Origin: an uncultured Alistipes sp.
GTDB taxonomy: Bacteria; Bacteroidota; Bacteroidia; Bacteroidales; Rikenellaceae
Direction of reading: 5' to 3'
Assembly (NCBI GenBank): GCA_947177225.1
Contig: CAMWTS010000004.1
Coordinates: forward strand, 22,496-86,495
DNA length: 64,000 nucleotides
This document shows, piece by piece, positions 1-8,384 of this stretch. Under the pieces are notes generated by a model that saw nothing but the letters and a program-made list of their open reading frames with translations, had not been told where the DNA came from and made no database searches. The position numbers were made by a program, and so were the translations under genes. Within the stretch, counting starts at the first letter, position 1; the number at the start of each line of letters is the position of its first letter.

Positions 1-1425
1 GTGGAGTTCGAACTGATGTCGAACGATGCACCGCTCTATCGTCTGCCGGCATCGAATCTTGCCGGACGCATCGTCGATCTTATAGGCAAACACATAAAAC
101 ATAATCTGTTGGACGTGTCGGTCGAAACCTCGGTGGTTTCGCTCAGCGGTTTCGTGGGACGTCCGGCTGCGGCCAAGAAGCGCAATTCGGAGCAGTATCT
201 GTTTGTCAACGGCCGCTATTTCCAGTCGCCGCAGTTGCAGAAAGCCATCTGCAAGGCCTACGAGAAACTTATACCCGAGGGGTGCACCCCCTCCTATTTC
301 ATCTACATGACCGTCGATGCCGATCGGGTCGATGTCAACGTCCACCCGCAGAAGACTACGGTGAAGTTCGCCGACGGCGAGGTGATTGCGCAGATCGTGC
401 AGGCCGCTGTGCGCGAGACTCTTGCCAAGACGGGAGCCATTCCGATGATGGATTTCTCGACCGAGGGTCGTGTGGATATTCCCGTCATGCGACGCGATGC
501 GGTCTATCGCGAGCCGCGCTCGATGAGCAACAGCTCCTACAATCCGTTCCGCGAGGAGTATATAGATGTGTCGGCACCCATGCCCGACGAGGCGTTTACG
601 GGCTTCGATGTCCCTTACGACGGCGAGATGCCGCAGAGTGTTCACGAGCCTTCGCCGCGGGAGATGATGAATGTGGCCGCAGAGCAGTCGGACGAAGAGT
701 TTGTCTCGATATCGTCTGCCATGACCTCGCCCGTGTCATCATCGGCCATAGAGTATGTCGACGAGGAGTTGTCGGAGGGCGTGGAACAGGAGTTGGAATA
801 TATCTCTTCGCCCGAATCAGGGACTGTCGGGAGCGGCGAGCCGGGCTTGTTCGCTGCCGCCTCCTTCGAGGAGGTATGCTCGTGGCGCAACGGCTATGCT
901 TCGGCACTTTATGGCGGCCGGGCGGTAGTGATCGATCTGAGACGCGTGCGCGAGCGCATAGTCTACGAGAATACGCTTGCCGTGTTGTCGTATGGCTCGG
1001 CACCGAGCCAGCGTCTGCTTTTTGCCGAACGTCTGACCTTGGGAGCCGAAGAGTACGAGGCCATGGAGCTGCATGCCACGGAGTTTGCGGCATTGGGCTT
1101 CGAGGTGGAGTTTGCCGGCGATGGCGTGATCGAGGTCGGTGGTGTGCCTGCCGTTGCCGGGCAGGGCATGGCTGTCGACGAATTGATCTATGATCTTTTG
1201 CAGGGTATAGACGACGGACAGATGCCGGTGCAGATGCAGCGTCGGCGCATGGCCGAGGTGATGGCGCGTCGCGCGGCGGCATCTTACGGCAAGGGCATAA
1301 GCTCGGCCGAGGCGCAGTCGCTGATGTCGCAGTTGGAGAGTTGCCTGGATCGCAGCTTCTCGCCGTCGGGACGCCCTTTGATGGCCGAATTGACCGTCGA
1401 GGAGATTCGGGCGAAACTCAGTTGA
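1..1425 (+). CDS. mutL: DNA mismatch repair protein MutL (5'-truncated by window edge)
   Basis: The frame is open at base 1, so this is the 3' part of mutL; the GHKL ATPase domain lies outside and the GTG at base 1 is not the start. The first ~145 visible residues are the transducer domain, including the VNVHP motif. An acidic Ser/Glu-rich linker (about 150-280) leads to the C-terminal dimerisation domain. MutL couples MutS mismatch recognition to strand incision. The endonuclease site is not intact: where endonuclease-type MutL has DQHA(X)2E(X)4E, this protein has D-L-R-R-V-R-E-R-I-V-Y-E (bases ~935-975), and the CPHGRP motif reads SPSGRP (~1358-1375). Family identity is secure; loss of nicking activity is inference. 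A rhomboid gene follows after 16 bp, probably co-transcribed. Confidence 0.95.
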   Translation: MEFELMSNDAPLYRLPASNLAGRIVDLIGKHIKHNLLDVSVETSVVSLSGFVGRPAAAKKRNSEQYLFVNGRYFQSPQLQKAICKAYEKLIPEGCTPSYFIYMTVDADRVDVNVHPQKTTVKFADGEVIAQIVQAAVRETLAKTGAIPMMDFSTEGRVDIPVMRRDAVYREPRSMSNSSYNPFREEYIDVSAPMPDEAFTGFDVPYDGEMPQSVHEPSPREMMNVAAEQSDEEFVSISSAMTSPVSSSAIEYVDEELSEGVEQELEYISSPESGTVGSGEPGLFAAASFEEVCSWRNGYASALYGGRAVVIDLRRVRERIVYENTLAVLSYGSAPSQRLLFAERLTLGAEEYEAMELHATEFAALGFEVEFAGDGVIEVGGVPAVAGQGMAVDELIYDLLQGIDDGQMPVQMQRRRMAEVMARRAAASYGKGISSAEAQSLMSQLESCLDRSFSPSGRPLMAELTVEEIRAKLS

Positions 1426-1441
1426 TGAAAAACATAATATT

Positions 1442-2107
1442 ATGAACCGATATGTTTCACAACGCGCCTCCGTGCCGCCTGCGGTGATGAATCTCATCAT
1501 TGCCAATGCGCTGGCATTCATGGCGATGTTTCTTTTGGTGAAGTCTCCCGAGCAGGAGTGGGATATCTACGCACGTTTTGCGCTGCACCCCATGCAGAGC
1601 CCGCTGTTCGAGTGGTGGCAGCCGTTGACCTACATGTTCATGCACGGCAGTTTCGGCCATCTCTTTTTCAATATGTTCGCACTCTACATGTTCGGACGGA
1701 CGTTGGAATGGGAGCTTGGCACGAAGCGTTTTCTCGTCTATTACTTCGTTTGCGGCATAGGTGCGGCACTGGTGCAGATGCTCGTGGGACAGATCGATAT
1801 TGCCGGCATGGTTAAGGATTCGGCGGCCTACTGGCAATATATGGTTACACCCACGGTCGGTGCTTCGGGTGCGGTGTTCGGCCTTCTTCTGGCATTCGGC
1901 ATGATGCACCCCAACGCTGTCATCATGCTGCTCATACCGCCCATACCGATCAAGGCGAAGTGGTTCGTGGTGATCTACGGTGCCATCGAGTTGCTGTTCG
2001 GCGTATCGGGGCGCATGGACAATGTGGCGCATTTCGCCCATCTCGGCGGAATGTTCTGGGGCTGGCTGCTGCTGTTGTGGTGGCGCAAGAGACGACGCAT
2101 ATATTAA
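1442..2107 (+). CDS. Rhomboid family intramembrane serine protease
   Basis: A 221-residue polytopic membrane protein that should cleave transmembrane substrates within the bilayer. The rhomboid signature is complete: H-G-S-F-G-H-L-F-F-N-M at about residues 68-78 (oxyanion/loop region), catalytic Ser142 in G-A-S-G-A-V-F-G, and catalytic His200 in H-F-A-H-L-G-G. About six hydrophobic segments are visible, and the C-terminus ends in a basic cluster (RKRRR). The length fits a minimal bacterial rhomboid without extra domains. It lies 16 bp after mutL and 18 bp before an endonuclease/exonuclease/phosphatase gene, so it is probably part of the same transcript. The substrate cannot be inferred from the context. 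Confidence 0.93.
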   Translation: MNRYVSQRASVPPAVMNLIIANALAFMAMFLLVKSPEQEWDIYARFALHPMQSPLFEWWQPLTYMFMHGSFGHLFFNMFALYMFGRTLEWELGTKRFLVYYFVCGIGAALVQMLVGQIDIAGMVKDSAAYWQYMVTPTVGASGAVFGLLLAFGMMHPNAVIMLLIPPIPIKAKWFVVIYGAIELLFGVSGRMDNVAHFAHLGGMFWGWLLLLWWRKRRRIY

Positions 2108-2125
2108 TCAGTAAAGCAGGTTGCA

Positions 2126-3256
2126 ATGGGACGTCATGACGATTACTACTATGCCGATGGCTATGGCTCGCGCGACGGGGGCAGGCGGGGTTCGCTGTGG
2201 CTCTCGGTTTTCGATCTGATAATGGTCGTGGTTACGGCTATGTTCGCCGTAGGGCTTATCGTGGCATTCTTCACTCCGTATGTCGATCCGTCGACATTCG
2301 GTTCGCTCACCATAATAGGCATATTCGCTCCGCTGCTTTATGTGGCGGTGCTGGCTTCGATGCTCTTTTGGCTGGTGCGCAAGCGATGGATAACGGCGGC
2401 GTTCCTGGCCGTGTTGGTGATAATCGGGGCGTTCGATGTCTCGAAGTTCTATCGCATCGATTTCAAACGCCATTACGAGGTGTCGGAGAACCGTCGTTCG
2501 TTTACGCTGATGAGCTATAACGTTCGCGGATTTTTCGTCGGTGAGGGCAAGAGCAATGCCCGCGGATATGTCGATTTCTTCGAGTCGATCGACCTGCCCG
2601 ACGTGCTTTGTCTTCAAGAGTTCAATTGTGCGGCTCACAATACCGAGGCTATCGATTCGCTGTTCGAGGGTTACAATATGAGAGAAACGCTCGAATTCGG
2701 CAATGTCGTGGTGCGTACATACAGCCGTTTCCCGATCATCGCCCAAGGCGACATATCGGAGCAGGCGCGAGGTACGTCGCAGTGGTGCGACATTGTCGTG
2801 CGCGACGATACGATACGCATATTCAACAACCATCTCTACTCGATGCACATCTCTGCCGACGACAGCCGCGATATCTCGCAGGGCAAGATATTTTTCGACG
2901 ACAACAAGATGCGCAGCATCGTTGCACGCATACGCGACAACTCGTCGATACGCGCCCGGCATGTCGATACACTCACACAGGTCATCGCCGCGACACGCCA
3001 TGCGAAGATCGTGTGCGGCGACTTCAACGACACGCCAATGTCGTATGTCTACCGACGTATGCGCCACGGCATGAAAGACGCTTTTGTCGAGGCCGGACGC
3101 GGCTACGGCTATACGTTCCTGCCGATGCACAAGCTGCTGAGAATAGATTATATAATGTATTCGCCGCAAATCGGGATCGATGCCTTTTCATCGATGACGG
3201 ATTGTCTGTTGTCAGACCATCTGCCGATTATGGCGCGCATGCACCGCATAAAATAA
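2126..3256 (+). CDS. Membrane-anchored endonuclease/exonuclease/phosphatase family protein
   Basis: A 376-residue protein. Residues 1-110 hold a Tyr/Asp/Arg-rich start and three hydrophobic segments (about 27-50, 60-84 and 88-104). Residues ~125-376 form an EEP domain of the DNase I/AP endonuclease/phosphatase superfamily. Its active-site motifs are visible: S-Y-N-V-R-G (~130), L-Q-E-F with the metal-binding Glu (~165), G-D-F-N-D (~298) and S-D-H-L-P (~364). The family hydrolyses phosphodiesters or phosphate esters of nucleic acids, lipids or other substrates, and the fold does not tell which. The membrane anchor makes a membrane or envelope substrate plausible (inference). Twelve bases separate it from the next gene. 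Confidence 0.88.
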   Translation: MGRHDDYYYADGYGSRDGGRRGSLWLSVFDLIMVVVTAMFAVGLIVAFFTPYVDPSTFGSLTIIGIFAPLLYVAVLASMLFWLVRKRWITAAFLAVLVIIGAFDVSKFYRIDFKRHYEVSENRRSFTLMSYNVRGFFVGEGKSNARGYVDFFESIDLPDVLCLQEFNCAAHNTEAIDSLFEGYNMRETLEFGNVVVRTYSRFPIIAQGDISEQARGTSQWCDIVVRDDTIRIFNNHLYSMHISADDSRDISQGKIFFDDNKMRSIVARIRDNSSIRARHVDTLTQVIAATRHAKIVCGDFNDTPMSYVYRRMRHGMKDAFVEAGRGYGYTFLPMHKLLRIDYIMYSPQIGIDAFSSMTDCLLSDHLPIMARMHRIK

Positions 3257-3268
3257 CGTAAAACCATA

Positions 3269-3721
3269 TTGACCATGATTTTAGATTCTATCAAGAACAG
3301 CGAGCGTTACCTTTCGCTCAATCCGCGTTTTCAAAAGGTGTTCGATTTCCTGAAACAGCACGACGCATGGACTCTGCCCGTGGGGCGCAACGATATCGAT
3401 GGCGACGAGCTGTTCGTCAACGTCTCGGAATTGGATCTCAAACCCGTCGAGGAGGCGTTGTTGGAGGTGCACGACAAATATATCGACATACAGGTGGTCT
3501 TCGGCGGCGAGGAGCTTTTCGGTTGGAGCGAGCGTTGCGATTGCCATAAGGCGCAGGGAGAGTTCGATGCTTCGCGCGATGTGCAGTTCTTCACCGATAC
3601 CCCGCAGACGGTATATGCCGTACGCGAGGGACAGTTCACCATACTCTTTCCGGAGGACGCACATGCGCCGATGCTCGGCAAGGGTCATGTGCGTAAGTTG
3701 ATATTCAAGGTGCTGCGATAG
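3269..3721 (+). CDS. YhcH/YjgK/YiaL family cupin protein
   Basis: A 150-residue cytosolic protein with the length and motifs of the YhcH/YjgK/YiaL (DUF386) cupin family: the H-D-K-Y-I-D-I-Q segment, the following G-G-E-E, and a late F-P-E-D-A-H-A-P-M metal-site segment. E. coli members sit in sugar-acid and sialic-acid operons, where a role in sugar anomer or isomer handling has been proposed. There is no sialic-acid gene here, so the substrate is open. It lies 12 bp after the EEP gene and 3 bp before the lipoprotein gene, which points to one transcript. Confidence 0.85.
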   Translation: MTMILDSIKNSERYLSLNPRFQKVFDFLKQHDAWTLPVGRNDIDGDELFVNVSELDLKPVEEALLEVHDKYIDIQVVFGGEELFGWSERCDCHKAQGEFDASRDVQFFTDTPQTVYAVREGQFTILFPEDAHAPMLGKGHVRKLIFKVLR

Positions 3722-3724
3722 GGT

Positions 3725-4087
3725 ATGGCCATGAAACTGTTTAAGTTGTGCTTGGCGGTCTCGATGCTTGCGGCCGTCGCCTGCGGTGGCGACGACGGCG
3801 ATGCACCCCGGCGTCTGGCTGCTCCTCACCCGGTTCAGAATATGGAGGCTACGACCTCCTATAAGGTGGTGGTCGAATGGGAGGCTGTCGGGAATGCCGC
3901 CGGATACAGTTGTGTGCTCGACGATTCCGTCCCGTTCTACACCGAGTCGACCACGGCGTCGTTCAGTGCGTTGAGTCCTGCGTCCGACCACACGTTCAAG
4001 GTGATGTCGGTGGCTGATAATACCGGACTGTATCTCAACTCCGAATGGAGCGAGACCATCGATGTCAGGACTGCTGCCGCCGAATAG
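3725..4087 (+). CDS. Small fibronectin type III-like lipoprotein
   Basis: A 120-residue exported protein. The first 20 residues are a lipoprotein signal peptide ending in L-A-A-V-A-C, followed by G-G-D-D, with Cys20 as the likely lipidated residue. The rest (about 35-115) has the alternating beta pattern of a single fibronectin type III-like domain: V-V-E-W-E-A-V near the start of the fold, then an S-D-H-T-F-K-V strand. It probably sits at the outer membrane as a binding or spacer module. No catalytic motif is seen. It is the last gene of the mutL-led cluster and is followed by a strong terminator hairpin. Confidence 0.75.
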   Translation: MAMKLFKLCLAVSMLAAVACGGDDGDAPRRLAAPHPVQNMEATTSYKVVVEWEAVGNAAGYSCVLDDSVPFYTESTTASFSALSPASDHTFKVMSVADNTGLYLNSEWSETIDVRTAAAE

Positions 4088-4120
4088 CGATAGGGTATCG
4101 ACAGATACAGATAGGATATG

Positions 4121-4158
4121 AAACAATATGCCCCGTCTTCGGACGGGGCATATTGTTT
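4121..4158. terminator. Bidirectional intrinsic terminator
   Basis: A perfect inverted repeat with 17-base arms (4121-4137 and 4142-4158) around a TTCG tetraloop. The GC-rich core is flanked by A-rich sequence on the left and T-rich on the right, so it can end transcription from both sides. It lies between the convergent lipoprotein gene (plus) and aspA (minus). Confidence 0.9.
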
Positions 4159-4174
4159 ATCGGAAAGCCTTGCT

Positions 4175-5611
4175 CTATCGGCGCGGCTTGATGTCGAGTT
4201 TTACCGGACGTATCATGTTTTCGGGTTTGAGAATCGTATCAAGCTCCTCCTTGTTCAACACGCCGTGCTCCAATACCAGGTCGTAGACACTGCCGCCGGT
4301 GGCCAGAGCCTCTTTGGCGATCTTGGTCGAATTCTTATAACCGATGATGGGGTTCAGTGCCGTGACGATGCCGATGCTGTTGTGAACATATTCGCGGCAG
4401 CGTTCCTCGTTGGCCTTGATGCCGTCGACGCAGTTGATGCGCAGGGTGTCGAATCCGTTCATCATGATCTCGGCCGACTCGAAGCAGCACTGAGCCATGA
4501 CAGGCTCCATGGCGTTGAGCTCCATCTGTGCGGCTTCGCCGCTCATGGCTACGCACAGATCGTTGCCGATTACCTTGTAGGCGATCTGGTTCATTACCTC
4601 CGGAATCACGGGGTTGACCTTGCCCGGCATGATCGACGATCCGGGCTGACGTGCCGGAAGATCGAATTCGTGCAGACCGCAGCGGGGACCCGAACCCAAC
4701 AGACGCAGATCGTTGCATATCTTGTTCATCTTGACGGCTATGCGACGCATGGCCTGCGAGTAGCCCACCATGCACGATGTGTCGGACGTTGCGGCCACCA
4801 TATCTTCGGCCAGCTTGATGTCCCAACCCGTGATCTCGCGCATTGCTGCCAGGCATCGCTCGGCATATTCCGGCTCCGAGCATATTCCGGTGCCTATGGC
4901 CGTAGCTCCCATGTTGACGGTCAGCAGCTCCTCGGCAGCAAACTCTATGTTGCGTATCTCCTGACGCAGAATCGTGGCGAATGCGCCGAAGGTCTGACCG
5001 AGAGTCATCGGCACGGCGTCCTCCAACTGGGTGCGTCCCATCTTCAAGATGTGGGCGAACTCCTCGGCCTTGCGCTCGAACGATTCGATAAGCTGCGTGA
5101 AATGCTGCATGAAACGCTTGTGCGTGGCATAGAGTCCGAGGTGTATGGCCGTCGGGTAGGCGTCGTTGGTCGACTGCGAGCAGTTGACATGGTCGTTGGG
5201 CGACAGGTATTGATACTCGCCTGCCTCGTGTCCCATGATCTGCAATGCGCGGTTGGCGATCACCTCGTTGGCATTCATGTTGGTCGAGGTGCCGGCACCG
5301 CCCTGTATCATGTCTACGGGGAACTGGTCGTGATGCTTGCCTTCGAGTATTTCGAGACATGCCTTCGATACTGCGTCGAACTGCTCGTCGCTCAACAGTC
5401 CGAGGCTGTGGTTGGCTTCGGCTGCCGCGAGTTTGGTCATGGCCAGACCGTTGATGAACAACGGATAGTCGTAGAGGTGAAAACGGCTGATCGGGAAATT
5501 CTCGATGCCGCGCAATGTCTGTACTCCGTAAAGCGCTTCGGCGGGAACCTGCATCTCGCCGATGAGGTCGCTCTCGGTACGGGTCTTGCCCGAGTAATTA
5601 CACTTCATCAT
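4175..5611 (-). CDS. aspA: Aspartate ammonia-lyase (aspartase)
   Basis: Catalyses L-aspartate to fumarate plus ammonia in the cytosol, feeding fumarate respiration and the succinate branch. The fumarase/aspartase signature G-S-S-I-M-P-G-K-V-N-P is intact (about residues 320-330), as are the early T-R-T-E-S-D-L-I-G segment and the S-T-N-D-A-Y-P motif. About 478 residues, close to the family norm. The frame is open to 5644, but the adjacent ATGs at 5611 and 5608 (M-M-K-C-N-Y) fit family N-termini better than the extension. A TATCTTTA -7-like box lies at 5682-5689. The gene is monocistronic and ends at the bidirectional terminator. Confidence 0.95.
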   Translation of the reverse strand: MMKCNYSGKTRTESDLIGEMQVPAEALYGVQTLRGIENFPISRFHLYDYPLFINGLAMTKLAAAEANHSLGLLSDEQFDAVSKACLEILEGKHHDQFPVDMIQGGAGTSTNMNANEVIANRALQIMGHEAGEYQYLSPNDHVNCSQSTNDAYPTAIHLGLYATHKRFMQHFTQLIESFERKAEEFAHILKMGRTQLEDAVPMTLGQTFGAFATILRQEIRNIEFAAEELLTVNMGATAIGTGICSEPEYAERCLAAMREITGWDIKLAEDMVAATSDTSCMVGYSQAMRRIAVKMNKICNDLRLLGSGPRCGLHEFDLPARQPGSSIMPGKVNPVIPEVMNQIAYKVIGNDLCVAMSGEAAQMELNAMEPVMAQCCFESAEIMMNGFDTLRINCVDGIKANEERCREYVHNSIGIVTALNPIIGYKNSTKIAKEALATGGSVYDLVLEHGVLNKEELDTILKPENMIRPVKLDIKPRR

Positions 5612-5681
5612 AGTATTGTTAGGTTTTAATCGTTTTATGTTCAAAATACGGTTGTGCCGCGTAGTTGCGCAAATCGTAATA

Positions 5682-5689
5682 TAAAGATA
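5682..5689 (-). promoter_or_regulatory. Candidate -7 box for aspA
   Basis: On the minus strand this reads TATCTTTA, one base from the Bacteroidetes TAnnTTTG consensus, about 70 bases before the chosen aspA start. A TTGC lies at -33-like distance. Moderate support only. Confidence 0.45.
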
Positions 5690-5798
5690 CGATATTTTTC
5701 TCGAAAAAATGCAATTCTGATAATAAATTATAACTTTTTTATTCTCGGCACTCGATATTCGTAAGCCGCTCTCGGTTTGTGAGCGTGTGCAGACGATA

Positions 5799-5833
5799 CT
5801 GCGGGATCATACCCCGACGATATGATCCCGCAG
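5799..5833 (-). terminator. Hairpin downstream of the DUF4301 gene
   Basis: Perfect 13-base arms (5799-5811 and 5821-5833) around a 9-base loop, beginning 20 bases after the DUF4301 stop. There is no U-tract on the minus strand, so it may be a 3'-end stabiliser or a factor-dependent terminator rather than an intrinsic one. Confidence 0.55.
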
Positions 5834-5852
5834 TTGCCGGCTCTTCGTATCG

Positions 5853-7286
5853 CTATTGGTGCTCGGGACGCAGCAGGTCTTGCACCACCTTCACGGGCGA
5901 GAATGTCGTGACGGGTACGTCGATGAAGACGGTGTTCCAGTCGGCCATGGCACCGTTCCAAAGTCCGGGCAGCTCCTGCGCACGCAGGTCGCGGCCGCCG
6001 CTCGACTTCTTCGATATGAAGCCGGTCGAGGGATCGACGTAGTTTTTGAGATCGAATTTACTGCCGTCGTGACGCCGCACGCCGCAGACCAGGTCGACCG
6101 GATTGAAGTGGGTTGCCGACTTCATCAGATCCATCTTGTCGGGTGCAATCTGGCTCGATTCGGCTATCTGCAACTGCTCCCAGCCGTCGGTATTGCGCAC
6201 CCAGAACGGACCTCCTCCCGGTTCGCCCTCGTTGCGTACCATGCCGCACACGCGTATTGGACGGTCGAGCATCGCGACGATCTTGCCGCGGTCGGCACCC
6301 TCAGGCAGCTTGCAGCACAACTCCTCTTGCAGGAATGCGGCAGCTTCGGCCACCGCGTCGTCGCCGCGTCGCAGTGACTCGATCAGCGAGAACGCACGGC
6401 GTTGCAGACGCAGCAACTCGCCGGCCAAAACTTTCTTATATGTCACCGTGTCGGCCTTGCGACGATCGGTTGTGACGTTGTCGATGTTCTTGACGAATAT
6501 GATGTCGGCATCGAGTGCATCGAGATTTTCTATCAGTGCTCCGTGGCCTGCCGGACGGAACAGCAGACCTCCGTCGTCGGTGCGGAACGGACGGTTGTCC
6601 ATGTCGACGGCAATGGTGTCGGTCGAGGGTCGCTGCACCGAGAAGGTCACCTCGTAACGGACGTTGAAACGCTCCTCGTAGATGCTTTGACGCTCTGCGA
6701 GCAGAGCTTCGAATCCGGCTATGTGTTCGGGCGAAACGGTGAAATGTATGCGCACCTTGTCTGCGGTGCGTGCATAGAGCGCGCCCTCTACCAGATGCTC
6801 CTCGACCGGCTTGCGCAGCGAATCGGGATAGGCGTGGAATGTCACCAGCCCCTTGGGCTTGGAGCCGTAGCCCAGGCCGTCGATTATGATGTTGCGGACG
6901 ATCTGCTCGTCGTCCGACTGCGGTGTAATGTATTTGGCCAGTTCGGGAAAGAAGGCGAAACGCTCGATGTTTTGCAGCAGCCGGTCGATGCCTTCGCCGC
7001 GACGGCCTTCGTTGACGAACTCGAACAGCTCCTTGAACATGCGTGTGGCAGCGCCCGAGGCCGGCACGAACTTTACTATTTGCAGCCCGGCCGCCTCTTT
7101 GTCGTAGAGAGCCTCGGCTGCGGCAAGCTGTTGTGCGTCGAGCACTCTGATGCCGTCGCCTGGCGATGCGGCGCGTGTTACGGGCAGCGGCGGAAAGCCG
7201 TTGCGGAAATTCTCGATCTGACGCTCGACCTGCTCGACGCTGAGACCGTGCGCCTCGATGCTGACTATGTCATCTTGGGTAAACAT
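5853..7286 (-). CDS. DUF4301 family protein
   Basis: A 477-residue cytosolic protein matching the DUF4301 family of Bacteroidetes in length and motifs. The N-terminal part carries P-A-S-G-A-A-T-R-M-F (~79-88). The middle has G-H-G-A-L followed by D-A-D-I-I-F-V-K-N-I-D-N-V (~248-270), which resembles the sugar-nucleotide pyrophosphorylase fold, where such segments bind UTP/sugar phosphate. A nucleotidyltransferase-like role is therefore possible but is inference; the family has no assigned function that I know of. The gene is alone on this strand and shares a compact divergent promoter region with murB. Confidence 0.85.
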   Translation of the reverse strand: MFTQDDIVSIEAHGLSVEQVERQIENFRNGFPPLPVTRAASPGDGIRVLDAQQLAAAEALYDKEAAGLQIVKFVPASGAATRMFKELFEFVNEGRRGEGIDRLLQNIERFAFFPELAKYITPQSDDEQIVRNIIIDGLGYGSKPKGLVTFHAYPDSLRKPVEEHLVEGALYARTADKVRIHFTVSPEHIAGFEALLAERQSIYEERFNVRYEVTFSVQRPSTDTIAVDMDNRPFRTDDGGLLFRPAGHGALIENLDALDADIIFVKNIDNVTTDRRKADTVTYKKVLAGELLRLQRRAFSLIESLRRGDDAVAEAAAFLQEELCCKLPEGADRGKIVAMLDRPIRVCGMVRNEGEPGGGPFWVRNTDGWEQLQIAESSQIAPDKMDLMKSATHFNPVDLVCGVRRHDGSKFDLKNYVDPSTGFISKKSSGGRDLRAQELPGLWNGAMADWNTVFIDVPVTTFSPVKVVQDLLRPEHQ

Positions 7287-7335
7287 GGTAATATCTGTTT
7301 TTGGTTATTGAATCAAGTTAGAGGTTTTAATCTCT

Positions 7336-7343
7336 CAAATTTA
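7336..7343 (-). promoter_or_regulatory. -7 box for the DUF4301 gene
   Basis: Minus-strand TAAATTTG, an exact TAnnTTTG match, 49 bases before the DUF4301 start. It lies 13 bases from the plus-strand murB box, so the two divergent promoters overlap. Confidence 0.65.
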
Positions 7344-7356
7344 GTAAAATTTTCCG

Positions 7357-7364
7357 TAACTTTG
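7357..7364 (+). promoter_or_regulatory. -7 box immediately before murB
   Basis: Plus-strand TAACTTTG, an exact consensus match, ends only four bases before the murB ATG. Transcription should begin at or next to the start codon, giving a leaderless or nearly leaderless mRNA. Confidence 0.7.
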
Positions 7365-7368
7365 CATT

Positions 7369-8379
7369 ATGAAACGTATTTTTAACCATGTCGATCTGAC
7401 TGATCGCAACAGTTTTCATGTCAAGCAGAGTGCCGCAACGCTCGTCGAGTTCTCGTCGGCCGACGATTTGGCCGATTATTTCTCTTCGGAGCGCCCCTCG
7501 AAGTGGTATGTGCTGGGGGCGGGCAACAATATTCTGTTCACTCGCGACTATGACGGAGTGCTTATCTCCCCGTGCGGCAGAGAGGTATCGGTCATCGGCG
7601 ACGACGGCGAGCGCGTCGTGGTGCGCGTAGATGCCGGTGCCGACTGGGATTCGTTGGTGGAGTGGAGTGTGAAGCACGATTTGTGGGGGCTGGAAAACCT
7701 GTCGCTCATACCCAGCAGCGTTGGTGCGGCACCCGTGCAGAACATCGGCGCATATGGCGCCGAAGCCGGCGACACGATCATTGCGGTGGAGTATTTCGAT
7801 GTGCGAAGTCTGGCGGCGGTGCGCCTCTCGAACGAGGAGTGTCGTTTCGGCTATCGCGACAGCATATTCAAACGGGAGCTGCGCGGCCGGGCTGTGATTA
7901 CTGCCGTGGAGTTCGCGCTGTCGCGCAAGCCGCGTCCCAACCTCGGCTATGGCGATGTGGCACGCGAGGTGGAGCAGAGGGGCGGTGCGACGCTTGCCAA
8001 TATCCGCGAGGCGATATGCTCGATACGTCGTCACAAGCTGCCCGACCCGGCTGTTACGGGAAATGCCGGCAGCTTCTTCAAGAATCCCATCGTCGGGCGG
8101 GCTGTGGCCGAGAGGCTGCTGGCCGAGTATCCCGACATGCCGGTCTATCCGATTGCCGGATCCGACCGTGTGAAACTGGCTGCCGGCTGGTTGATCGATC
8201 GCTGCGGCTTGAAGGGATACCGTGCGGAGAGAGTGGGCGTGCACGACAGGCAGGCTTTGGTGCTGGTCAATCTGGGCGGCGCCACCGGAGGCGATGTCAT
8301 GGCACTGGCCGATATGATATGCCGTCGCGTCGAGGAGCGTTTCGGCATAAGAATAGAACCTGAGGTTAATGTTATCTGA
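7369..8379 (+). CDS. murB: UDP-N-acetylenolpyruvoylglucosamine reductase MurB
   Basis: Reduces UDP-GlcNAc-enolpyruvate to UDP-MurNAc with NADPH and FAD, the second committed step of peptidoglycan synthesis (cytosol). At 336 residues it is a type I MurB. The FAD-binding segment W-Y-V-L-G-A-G-N-N-I-L-F (~45-56), the catalytic Ser of N-A-G-S-F-F-K-N-P (~230) and the C-terminal catalytic Glu in E-P-E-V-N-V-I are all present. The chosen ATG gives the expected N-terminus with N-S-F-H-V shortly after. Five bases separate it from tilS, and the murB-tilS-holA group probably forms one operon from the adjacent promoter. Confidence 0.97.
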   Translation: MKRIFNHVDLTDRNSFHVKQSAATLVEFSSADDLADYFSSERPSKWYVLGAGNNILFTRDYDGVLISPCGREVSVIGDDGERVVVRVDAGADWDSLVEWSVKHDLWGLENLSLIPSSVGAAPVQNIGAYGAEAGDTIIAVEYFDVRSLAAVRLSNEECRFGYRDSIFKRELRGRAVITAVEFALSRKPRPNLGYGDVAREVEQRGGATLANIREAICSIRRHKLPDPAVTGNAGSFFKNPIVGRAVAERLLAEYPDMPVYPIAGSDRVKLAAGWLIDRCGLKGYRAERVGVHDRQALVLVNLGGATGGDVMALADMICRRVEERFGIRIEPEVNVI

Positions 8380-8384
8380 GCCAT

